Shown piece by piece: positions 1 through 6,674 of a DNA stretch of 64,000 nt. Position numbers and translations under genes: made by a program. The notes below the pieces were generated by a model. The model had not been told where the DNA came from and did not search any database. It worked only from the letters and a program-made list of their open reading frames with translations. Where the stretch lies: positions 682,001-746,000 of the forward strand of contig JACKIC010000001.1 in NCBI GenBank assembly GCA_020638655.1. The letters are read 5' to 3'. The DNA comes from Planctomycetota bacterium (GTDB lineage Bacteria > Planctomycetota > UBA1135 > UBA2386). The stretch's first letter is position 1. Each line of letters opens with the position of its first letter.

Positions 1-124
1 GACCGTAGCCGACGATGTCCCCCACCTGGACGTAGGTGTCGATGGCCTCGCCGCGCAGCTCATCGACGACGGCGCGCAACGCCTCGGCGTTGCCATGGAT
101 GTCACCCAGGATTCCTATGCGCAT
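1..124 (-). CDS. Metallophosphoesterase (N-terminal fragment, runs off the window)
   Basis: The minus strand from 124 to the window edge encodes about 41 residues beginning MRIGILGDIHGNAEAL. The GDIHGN block and the later VGDIVGYG block are the first two metal-binding motifs (D-x-H and GD-x-x-x-x-G) of the calcineurin-like phosphoesterase family, YfcE / diadenosine-tetraphosphatase-like branch. These enzymes hydrolyse phosphoesters with two bound metal ions; the substrate cannot be told from this fragment. The start overlaps the end of the upstream membrane-protein gene by 10 bases, so the two are probably co-transcribed. The rest of the gene lies left of the window. Confidence 0.8.
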   Translation of the reverse strand, partial: MRIGILGDIHGNAEALRAVVDELRGEAIDTYVQVGDIVGYG

Positions 125-738
125 TTGCCGCAGTTACTTGGGTTCGTCTGCATGTTGGGGACCACGAGGCCGGCGAGGCCAGCGAGCGCCACAGCCGCGA
201 GGAGCTGCAACGAGACTCCTCGGTGCCAGACCTGTTCGGCGAAGCCGATTCCCAGGCAGACAGCCGCCGCGATGATAGCCATCCGGACCAGCTTGGCGAA
301 ACCACCGGGAGAATCCCCTCGCCAGCAGCAGGCCAGCGGCAACCAGGCGAGGACGAAGTAGCTGGCGGACTGCAGTGCTTGTTGTGTACTCGCGCGGCCC
401 GAAAGCGACCACTCGGCCAGGAAGGCGAAGCCCGCCTGACCAACTGCGATGACCGCGAGGAACACGAAGTTGGCGCACAGGTCCGTCCACGCGACTCTTT
501 CAATATGTATACGCTGCGCAGTAAACAGGAGGGGCAGGAGTAGAGCCGCCCCCACCCACGCGCCCTGCGGCCCGATCAGGATCCCGAAGGAGCGCAGCGC
601 CTTGGGCTCCTGGGCCTGAGCCACCACCATCCAAACCAGCAGCAGCAAGGGCGGCCAAAAGCCCACTCGCCGCGCTCGAGCGAGCACTTCGAGTCGCAGG
701 CGGCGAAGCCCAACCTGTCGTGCAGTGGCGATCCTCAT
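115..738 (-). CDS. Multi-pass membrane protein of unknown function
   Basis: A 207-residue protein starting MRIATARQVGLRR, with a basic N-terminus followed by about six hydrophobic segments (roughly residues 26-44, 54-76, 83-108, 117-133, 145-165 and 178-198). This suggests an integral inner-membrane protein. No family signature is recognised. An in-frame ATG lies further upstream at 906, but that extension would run into parA and reads as low-complexity arginine-rich sequence, so the start at 738 is preferred. It is divergent from parA, with a 146-bp spacer holding a palindromic GTATAC at 818-823 that could serve as a -10 element in either direction. It overlaps the metallophosphoesterase gene by 10 bases. 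Confidence 0.6.
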   Translation of the reverse strand: MRIATARQVGLRRLRLEVLARARRVGFWPPLLLLVWMVVAQAQEPKALRSFGILIGPQGAWVGAALLLPLLFTAQRIHIERVAWTDLCANFVFLAVIAVGQAGFAFLAEWSLSGRASTQQALQSASYFVLAWLPLACCWRGDSPGGFAKLVRMAIIAAAVCLGIGFAEQVWHRGVSLQLLAAVALAGLAGLVVPNMQTNPSNCGKCA

Positions 739-874
739 GGGCCCGGAGGGGTTTGGGTTCTTCAACAGGCGGAGCCGCTCCGGCGCAAGATCCCTTTCCG
801 CTATCCTGCCGGCCCTGGTATACGAAACGCCTCGTTGTGGCGGTGGCACCCCTGTGTCTACGGGTGCGAGCAGC

Positions 875-880
875 GGAGGG
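875..880 (+). promoter_or_regulatory. Ribosome binding site that fixes a TTG start for parA
   Basis: GGAGGG lies four bases before the TTG at 885. The longer reading frame back to 720 has no comparable site, and its extra residues do not resemble ParA. The protein encoded from the TTG begins directly with the first beta strand and Walker A loop, as ParA proteins do. Confidence 0.6.
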
Positions 881-884
881 AGCT

Positions 885-1601
885 TTGCGGTCGATTGTCC
901 TGGCAAACCAGAAGGGTGGGGTCGGCAAGACCACTACCGCGATTCACCTCGCTCATGGCCTGGCCCTGTCGGGAGCCCGCGTGGCCATGTTCGACCTCGA
1001 CCCTCAAGGCAACGCCACTGTGGCGATGCAGGGGATGCAGGGCGGAGAGGAAGGTGAGGGCGCGCTCACGCACCTGATGCCGATCGCGGAGCGACTCTGG
1101 CTACTGCCGTCGCCGGGTGCGGCAGCTTTCGTCGAGGACCGACCCCAGATCGAGCTCGCCAAGCTTCAAGGCCTGGTCGATGCACTCGCCGGCCAGATCG
1201 ACTGGCTGGTCGTCGACTCACCCCCGAGAATGGACGAGTGGGGCTGGGCAGGACTGCAACTCTGTGACGAGGTCATCGTGCCAGTGCAGGCCGAGTTCTT
1301 TGCCATGCACGGGCTGTCCCAGATGCTCTCCTCCCTGGAAGTCGCCGCGACTCGCCTGCCCGGCAAGGCCCGCCTGCGCGGCATTCTGGCGACGATGGTG
1401 GGGTTGGCAGAGCCAGTCGCCGCCGAGATCCTCGAGGACCTGCGCAAGAATCTGGGCAACCGGGTCCTCGACACTGTGATCGTCCGTGATGCGATGGTGG
1501 TGGAAGCCGCCAGCCACGGGCATACCGTTTTCTCTCACTCTCCCTGGTCCATGAGCGCACTCTGCTACGCCGAACTCGTGAAGGAGCTGATCGATGGTTG
1601 A
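885..1601 (+). CDS. parA: ParA-type chromosome partitioning ATPase
   Basis: A 238-residue ParA/Soj family ATPase. It has the deviant Walker A KGGVGKTT at residues 10-17, the Walker A' block FDLDPQGNAT, and a Walker B-like strand WLVVDSPP. ParA binds DNA nonspecifically as an ATP dimer and is released by ParB, which moves parS-loaded ParB complexes. The protein is short for the family and lacks any N-terminal DNA-binding extension, as in small Soj-type proteins. It starts with TTG preceded by GGAGGG. It overlaps parB by 8 bases, so the two form an operon and are probably translationally coupled. A second, longer ParA is encoded at 52618. Confidence 0.9.
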   Translation: MRSIVLANQKGGVGKTTTAIHLAHGLALSGARVAMFDLDPQGNATVAMQGMQGGEEGEGALTHLMPIAERLWLLPSPGAAAFVEDRPQIELAKLQGLVDALAGQIDWLVVDSPPRMDEWGWAGLQLCDEVIVPVQAEFFAMHGLSQMLSSLEVAATRLPGKARLRGILATMVGLAEPVAAEILEDLRKNLGNRVLDTVIVRDAMVVEAASHGHTVFSHSPWSMSALCYAELVKELIDG

Positions 1602-2505
1602 TCGTCGTTTGGGACGCGGACTCGATTTCTTTCTCTCCGGTGGTCGCCAGACGACCCCTGCCAACCCCAAGCTGCCGGACATGCCCAAGCAGGAAGCGGG
1701 CAACAAGGACGGGGACGTCCGCAATGTCGGGATCGGGGAACTGAGCACCAGCCCCTACCAGCCCCGGAAGACCTTCGGGGACGGCGAGCTCGCCCAACTG
1801 GCCGAGTCGCTCAAGGGCAGCGGCATGCTGCAGCCGATCCTGGCGCGCTCGGTCGCGGGCAAGCTCGAGATCGTGGCGGGGGAACGCCGCTGGCGCGCAG
1901 CCAAGCTGGCTGGTCTGGAGCAGGTCCCGGTCCTCATCCGCGAGATCACCGATGAGGAGTCAGCGGTCTTCGGCCTGGTCGAGAACCTGCAGCGCGAAGA
2001 CCTGAACGCCATCGAGAAGGCCGAGGCGTTCAGGGTGCTGATGACCAAGCTCGGCACGACCCAGGAAGAGGTGGCGAAGCGGGTGGGTATGGAGCGATCG
2101 ACGGTCGCGAACTTCATGCGCCTGCTCGACCTTCCGGCGGGCGTCCAGGCGCATGTTTCACGTGGAACATTGAGCATGGGCCACGCCAGGGCGCTGCTCG
2201 GACTGGGGGACCGGGACCTGATCGAGCGCACTGCCGAGGAGTCCATCCGGCAGTCGTTGTCGGTGCGCGCACTCGAGGCCAAGGTCAAGGCGGCCAACGA
2301 AGCACTCTCCGCGAAGCCCGGCGCCAAGCCCAAGGCTGCGCCCCGGACGAGGCCAGTGTGGCTCAACGAGATCGAGGAGAGCCTGGTCGAGGCACTGGGA
2401 ACCCCGGTCACGGTCCGCTACGGGCGCAAGCGCAGCCAGATCATGATCGAGTGCGCGGGTCGCGAAGAGTTCGAGCGCATCTTCGAGCGGCTCAAGAACT
2501 GCTAG
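1594..2505 (+). CDS. parB: ParB chromosome partitioning protein (CTPase, parS binding)
   Basis: A 303-residue ParB/Spo0J family protein. The N-terminal peptide RRLGRGLDFF (residues 4-13) matches the conserved segment that stimulates ParA ATPase. The CTP-binding and clamp motifs GERRW (96-100) and ENLQREDLN (130-138) are intact. A helix-turn-helix parS-reading region follows (about 145-190), and the C-terminal part (about 245-303) would be the dimerisation domain. ParB loads at parS, closes as a clamp with CTP, and spreads. The gene overlaps parA and carries a parS site inside its own coding sequence at 2154-2169. A hairpin just after the stop separates it from the convergent gene. Confidence 0.93.
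   Translation: MVDRRLGRGLDFFLSGGRQTTPANPKLPDMPKQEAGNKDGDVRNVGIGELSTSPYQPRKTFGDGELAQLAESLKGSGMLQPILARSVAGKLEIVAGERRWRAAKLAGLEQVPVLIREITDEESAVFGLVENLQREDLNAIEKAEAFRVLMTKLGTTQEEVAKRVGMERSTVANFMRLLDLPAGVQAHVSRGTLSMGHARALLGLGDRDLIERTAEESIRQSLSVRALEAKVKAANEALSAKPGAKPKAAPRTRPVWLNEIEESLVEALGTPVTVRYGRKRSQIMIECAGREEFERIFERLKNC
2154..2169 (+). promoter_or_regulatory. parS centromere site inside parB
   Basis: The 16-mer TGTTTCACGTGGAACA reads TGTTCCACGTGAAACA on the other strand. That is the parS sequence known from the Bacillus subtilis spo0J gene and close to the general bacterial consensus. It sits in frame, over codons 188-192 (VSRGT) of parB. Self-location of parS within parB is also known in Bacillus. 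No other full match was seen in the window. Confidence 0.93.
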
Positions 2506-2512
2506 TTGCCGC

Positions 2513-2539
2513 GGGCCCCCGCACGCAGGAGGGGGGCCC
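2513..2539. terminator. Hairpin between convergent parB and cyclophilin genes
   Basis: GGGCCCCC at 2513-2520 pairs perfectly with GGGGGCCC at 2532-2539 around an 11-base loop. It lies 7 bases past the parB stop and about 25 past the end of the opposing gene. There is no T tract, so it is a terminator candidate by position and stem strength only. Confidence 0.45.
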
Positions 2540-2563
2540 AGCTGGCGCGGGTCCGGGCTGGTA

Positions 2564-3715
2564 TCAGCCGCCCAGGACTTCGACCGACTCGATCGCGACG
2601 CTCTGCGCGGGCTTGCCGCGGCCAGCTTCCTCTTCCTGAGCCGTCATCGGCTCTTCGCAGATCGACTTGATCGCGTCCAGGCCTTCGACGACGTAGCCGA
2701 ACACGCAGCGCTCGCCGTCGTAGCGGGAGGCGTCATCGGCGACGATGAAGATCCGATCGACTGCCGACTTGCCATCGGCCTCGGTGCGAGCGGAGACGGC
2801 CCCGGGGAAATGGCTCAGGTCGCTGTTCTCGAAAGGGACCGTGTTCTTGCTTGGCTCGGTCGTCGTCCACTTGGTGCTGTCGAGCTCCTTGGTCGACTCG
2901 TAGCCGAAGTGCATCTGGCGGGCGAGGCCCTTGGTGAAGCCTTCGCCGGGGCGCTGGATCTCGTCCACGTGCAGACCGACCCAGAAGTTCTTCCTGGCCA
3001 GGTCGAGGAACTTCGCCTTGTGCTCGGGGGTCTGGTCCATCAGGGCGATCACGAAGGAGCGCCCGCCGGTCACCGTGAACTTGACCTTGGTGGCGTCCGC
3101 AGGTGGCGTGATCGGGGCGAACTGCGCCGGCGGCTGGTAGACCTTGGCCGCGGCGATCTGCTCGCGCATGAGCCCGACGACGCTGCCTGCCTGAGCGGGT
3201 TCGTACTCGGGCTTGCGGCGCTGGTTGGTGGCCTCCTCCTTCTCGTCCTTCTTCACTTCCTTGCGGATCTGCACGGGGTAGGGCGACGACTGCACCAGCG
3301 AGTGGTTGGGGAACTCCTTCTCGAGGTCCGCGAGCGCCTTCTCGGCGCGGTCCCAATTGGCCTCGTGCATCGCGTTGCGCGCGATGGCCAGCAGAACGAA
3401 CGGCTTCTGGGTGCTGTCCGCAGCAGCGAGCGCGGTGTCCAATTCCGCGGCCGACATCTGGTCGACCTGGTCGGTCAGGCTGTCCCCGGCATTCTTGATG
3501 TCGACATAACCCTCGTCGAGAGAGATGCTTGAAGCAAACTTCGACCACTTCGAGTCGAGCTTGGTCTGCTCCATATACCTCCAGCCGTAATTACCGAGGA
3601 GGGCCAGGAACAGGGCGCCGACGATCACCTGGATCAGGCGGCGGTAGCGTTCCCACAGGAACTCGATCTGGCTGGGGGACTCGGATCCCTCCAGCTGAGG
3701 GGGGGTTGCGGACAT
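2564..3715 (-). CDS. Membrane-anchored TPR / cyclophilin-type peptidyl-prolyl isomerase-like protein
   Basis: A 383-residue protein. After a short cytoplasmic N-terminus there is one membrane helix (about residues 26-46). A helical region with TPR-like repeats follows (about 60-145; KPFVLLAIARNAMHEANWDRAEKAL has the TPR spacing), then a charged linker. The C-terminal half (about 210-380) resembles cyclophilins, with a signature-like segment around RIFIVADDAS and VFGYVVEGLDAIKSI. Several cyclophilin active-site residues are not evident, so activity is uncertain. It could be an extracytoplasmic folding factor arranged like PpiD. It follows the lipoprotein gene by 9 bases on the same strand, so the two are likely one operon. 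Confidence 0.7.
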   Translation of the reverse strand: MSATPPQLEGSESPSQIEFLWERYRRLIQVIVGALFLALLGNYGWRYMEQTKLDSKWSKFASSISLDEGYVDIKNAGDSLTDQVDQMSAAELDTALAAADSTQKPFVLLAIARNAMHEANWDRAEKALADLEKEFPNHSLVQSSPYPVQIRKEVKKDEKEEATNQRRKPEYEPAQAGSVVGLMREQIAAAKVYQPPAQFAPITPPADATKVKFTVTGGRSFVIALMDQTPEHKAKFLDLARKNFWVGLHVDEIQRPGEGFTKGLARQMHFGYESTKELDSTKWTTTEPSKNTVPFENSDLSHFPGAVSARTEADGKSAVDRIFIVADDASRYDGERCVFGYVVEGLDAIKSICEEPMTAQEEEAGRGKPAQSVAIESVEVLGG

Positions 3716-3724
3716 AGTGAAGAC

Positions 3725-4231
3725 TCAGCGGCGGGTGTAGTCGGTCTGGTAGTCCACGACCATTCGCGTGGTGCCCTCCAGACGGGTGAAAGTGTATTCG
3801 GCAACGTAGCGGCCACGGGCGAATCGCAGGCGGCCCTGCATCGAGTCCCCGAGCTCCTCGACCTCGAGGGCCCAGTTGTGCTGCGGCATGCGCTGCTTCA
3901 CGTAGCCCGCGGCATCGGCGATCTGGGCCGCGCCCGTGTAGTAGAAGCGCCCCATACGCCAATCGCCTTCCTCGCGCGAATGGCTCTGGTGGGCGCCGTC
4001 TTCGAGGCGGAATCCCTGCGGCACGACCATGTCCTGGAACTGCAGCGAACTGACGCCGGTGTCGACCTGGTCCGCGCCGCCGGCACAGCCGGCCGGGAGC
4101 ATCGTCAGCACGAGCAGGAACAGGGCCGAGGCCACCCAACGGGCGACGCGACGCGTCACCTGCGTCGACGAAGACGACCAGGGCGACGTCGGCAGATGCG
4201 AAGACAGCCGATCGCTTGCGTGAAGAGTCAT
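3725..4231 (-). CDS. Putative lipoprotein of unknown function
   Basis: A 168-residue protein. A hydrophobic stretch ending in LTMLPAGC gives a plausible lipobox, so export and lipid anchoring are predicted. The mature part (about 120 residues) has a compact alternating pattern (VVPQGFRLEDG, FYYTGAAQIADAAGYV) of a small alpha/beta fold; no family is recognised. The n-region from the ATG at 4231 is long for a signal peptide. A GTG at 4159 (protein starting VTRRVARWVAS) would give a more typical one and may be the true start. It is the first gene of an apparent two-gene unit with the cyclophilin-like protein and is divergent from the HNH gene. Confidence 0.6.
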   Translation of the reverse strand: MTLHASDRLSSHLPTSPWSSSSTQVTRRVARWVASALFLLVLTMLPAGCAGGADQVDTGVSSLQFQDMVVPQGFRLEDGAHQSHSREEGDWRMGRFYYTGAAQIADAAGYVKQRMPQHNWALEVEELGDSMQGRLRFARGRYVAEYTFTRLEGTTRMVVDYQTDYTRR

Positions 4232-4402
4232 GAGCCCGCCAAGGCGTGTACGTGGGGGTGAACTGCGAACCGAGGGGGCGGGAGTCTATCGAGCCGGAAC
4301 GGTCCAGGCAACGCGAGGAATCGCCCCTCCGGGCCGGTCCGCGAGAATCGGCTCCGCGGCACCTGGGCCAGCCGCTGGCAAGGGCGAATCGACCGGGGGC
4401 AT

Positions 4403-4430
4403 TTGCGGCTCCTCCGACCGCGCCTAGACT
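4403..4430 (+). promoter_or_regulatory. Candidate sigma-70 promoter for the HNH gene
   Basis: TTGCGG at 4403-4408 and TAGACT at 4425-4430 are separated by 16 bases, resembling -35 and -10 elements in an otherwise A/T-poor spacer. It lies 45 bases before the HNH start. Prediction from sequence only. Confidence 0.35.
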
Positions 4431-4475
4431 GCCGCCCACGCCAGGCCGGTCCCCGCCGTCTGGCCCGATCCTGCA

Positions 4476-5093
4476 ATGCAACTGTCCGAGACAGCACGCA
4501 CGGCGGACCTGCTCGATCGCGCGACGCTGGTCCTGAACCGATCGTGGCGCCCGGTGCACGTGACGACCGTGCGGCGGGCGCTCTGCATGGTGTTTCGCGA
4601 CAGCGCCCGCATCGTCGAACCCGAGTCGCTGGCGACCTACTCGTTCGCCGAGTGGATCGAGTTTCCGCCCCCGCTGGGCGCTCCGGCGATCCGCTCGCCG
4701 AGCCTGCGCGTCGCCGCGCCCGAGGTCGTGCTGCTGCGGCGCTACGACCGGGTGCCCAGCCACGAGGCCCCGTTCACGCGGCGCAATCTGTTCCTGCGCG
4801 ACGACTTCACCTGCCAGTACTGCGGGGTCCGCTCGGGCGGCGACCGGTTGTCCGTGGATCACATCCTGCCGCGCTCGCGGGGCGGCAACACGTCGTGGGA
4901 GAACTGCGTTCTCGCCTGTGTCAGCTGCAATGCCCGCAAGGCCGACCGCACCCTCAAGGAAGCCGGACTGCGGCTGTTGCGCCCGCCGGTGCGCCCGCGA
5001 TGGTCTCCGTATCTGACCCTGCGCCCCAGCCAACGCATGGAGTCCTGGCAGCGATTTGCCCCAGAACACCGACGTCGGTCTGGAGCCAGATGA
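4476..5093 (+). CDS. HNH endonuclease family protein
   Basis: A 205-residue protein. The C-terminal part has a complete zinc-stabilised HNH module: CQYC at about residues 112-115, DHILPRSRGG with the catalytic histidine, an asparagine in the NTSWENC segment, and a second zinc pair CVSCN. The N-terminal 95 residues (VLNRSWRPVHVTTVRRA) match the conserved region found before the nuclease in this widespread single-copy family. The family is broadly conserved in bacteria and is predicted to cleave nucleic acid, but its cellular role is not established. No restriction or phage genes are nearby. A candidate promoter is at 4403-4430. Confidence 0.82.
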   Translation: MQLSETARTADLLDRATLVLNRSWRPVHVTTVRRALCMVFRDSARIVEPESLATYSFAEWIEFPPPLGAPAIRSPSLRVAAPEVVLLRRYDRVPSHEAPFTRRNLFLRDDFTCQYCGVRSGGDRLSVDHILPRSRGGNTSWENCVLACVSCNARKADRTLKEAGLRLLRPPVRPRWSPYLTLRPSQRMESWQRFAPEHRRRSGAR

Positions 5094-5116
5094 CGGCGCC
5101 TGCGATGTTGGCGCCC

Positions 5117-5122
5117 TACAAC
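5117..5122 (+). promoter_or_regulatory. -10-like element just before the gene at 5132
   Basis: TACAAC lies 9 bases before the ATG, with no Shine-Dalgarno sequence in between. If used, the transcript would be leaderless or nearly so. No convincing -35 is seen. Confidence 0.3.
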
Positions 5123-5131
5123 CGAGATCCC

Positions 5132-6514
5132 ATGAAGCCTGCTCTCCTGCTGCTCTCCCTGCTCGCTTTCTCCAGTCTGCCGACCGTGGCGCTGGCGCAA
5201 TCACCGGCCAAGCTCAAGTCCGAGCTCAAGACCATGGAAGCAGCGGCGAAGAAGGACCCCGATGCCCTGTTCGAGGCCGCGAGCTGGGCCGCGCAGAAGG
5301 GGCTGTCGAGCGACGCCAAGCGCCTCTACCAGCAGATCCTCAAGATCAAGGCCGACCACGAGGGCGCCAACCGCGCGGTCGGCAACGAGCTCTTCGACGG
5401 CAAGTGGCTGCCGGCCAAGGAAGCCGCCGCGGCCCGCAAGAAGGCACAGGCCGCCGAATTCTCGGCGAAGGGCTTCGTCGAGGTCAGCGGCGTCTGGGTC
5501 GAGAAGGACGACGTCGCCGACGCCAAGCGCGGCATCTTCCATCACGAAGGGGAGATCGTCGGCAAGGACGAGAAGCTCGCCCTGCTGGCCGGCAAGGTGC
5601 GGCACCCCGAGACCGGCGAGCTGATCGCCGCGCAGGACCTCGAACGCGCCAAGAACCGCTACTTCCCGATCGGCAAGGAAGGCCGCTGGGTCGACGAGCA
5701 GGAAGCGAACAAGTACCACAGCGACGTGCAGCGGCCGTGGCTCGTGCGCTCCAAGAACTGCACCATCCTCAGCACGCTCGAGATCGCGCAGCTCGAAGAG
5801 GTGCGTCGCCAGGCCGATCGCGGCTTCGAATGCGTCATGCCGCTGATGAGTGGTGCGATCCCCACGCCGGCCAATCGACCCGTGATCATCGTCGCCGCGA
5901 CCGAGTCCGAGTACCGCGACCTCGGCGCGGGCCTCGGCGACGGCAGCGACGCGGCCGGCGCGTTCCTGCTGCGCGAAGACGCGGTGATGCACGTCGTCAA
6001 CCAGGGCGAGGTGCGCGCCGGCATCTGCTACTACGACGGCGGCGCCAAGGGCATCGGGACCTTCTACGTGCGCCACGCCGCCGCGATGGCATATGCACAG
6101 GGGCTGGCCGTGGACATGGGCGTCGACCTGCCGACCTGGTTCCTGCACGGCGCAGGCGCCGTCGCCAGCCGCTTCGAGAACGACAGTGACGCGGGCTGGT
6201 TCGGCAAGCAGCTGGCGCAGAAGGGCGGCGTACGCAACCTCAAGGGCTTCTTCTCGAGCTTCGCGATCAGCGGCGACATGGAGCCGACCGACATCTCGAT
6301 CAACATCTACGAGGCGGGCCTGATGCTGGTGTTCGCGATGCGCGGCGGTGACGAGAAGGCCACCCAGGCGCTGATGGACGTCACCGACATCCTCTCGGGC
6401 AAGAAGAAGGGCGGCATCGACAAGGCCATCAAGCAGCTCGAGACCCGGCTGATCGAGGCCGAGCCGGCGATCGGCACCTTCTTCAACCAGCTGCTCGCCA
6501 AGGCCCCCAAGTAA
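5132..6514 (+). CDS. Secreted protein with a degenerate peptidase-MA-like domain
   Basis: A 460-residue protein starting MKPALLLLSLLAF, with a clear signal peptide probably cleaved after AQS or VALA. The N-terminal third has helical TPR-like spacing (EAASWAAQKGLSSDAKRLYQQI). The middle is lysine-rich, with repeated G-x-W and W-V-E or W-V-D segments typical of large secreted planctomycete proteins. The C-terminal part has the layout of DUF1570 / peptidase-MA gluzincins. However, the expected HExxH reads RHAAAMAY (His315), and the following glutamate motif reads WFLHGAG (His339 where Glu is usual). It is therefore probably not an active metalloprotease. Alternative upstream starts overlap the HNH gene and lack signal-peptide sense. 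Confidence 0.6.
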   Translation: MKPALLLLSLLAFSSLPTVALAQSPAKLKSELKTMEAAAKKDPDALFEAASWAAQKGLSSDAKRLYQQILKIKADHEGANRAVGNELFDGKWLPAKEAAAARKKAQAAEFSAKGFVEVSGVWVEKDDVADAKRGIFHHEGEIVGKDEKLALLAGKVRHPETGELIAAQDLERAKNRYFPIGKEGRWVDEQEANKYHSDVQRPWLVRSKNCTILSTLEIAQLEEVRRQADRGFECVMPLMSGAIPTPANRPVIIVAATESEYRDLGAGLGDGSDAAGAFLLREDAVMHVVNQGEVRAGICYYDGGAKGIGTFYVRHAAAMAYAQGLAVDMGVDLPTWFLHGAGAVASRFENDSDAGWFGKQLAQKGGVRNLKGFFSSFAISGDMEPTDISINIYEAGLMLVFAMRGGDEKATQALMDVTDILSGKKKGGIDKAIKQLETRLIEAEPAIGTFFNQLLAKAPK

Positions 6515-6523
6515 CCCGCTGCC

Positions 6524-6540
6524 TTCGGGTGCTGCCCGAA
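6524..6540 (+). terminator. Small hairpin after the secreted protein gene
   Basis: TTCGGG (6524-6529) and CCCGAA (6535-6540) pair perfectly around a 5-base loop, 10 bases after the stop codon. No T tract follows. A second possible stem, GGTCC/GGACC, lies about 45 bases further on. Confidence 0.3.
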
Positions 6541-6674
6541 CGGCCCCTCCGAACGGGTCCGCTCGGACCGGCAAGGCGCCCGGGCACCGGCCGTTCCGAC
6601 AGATCCCCGGCCCCCCCGGCCACTAGACCGGCCGGCTCTCGAACGGGCCCCGCCGCGACCCCTTCGCAATTCCC

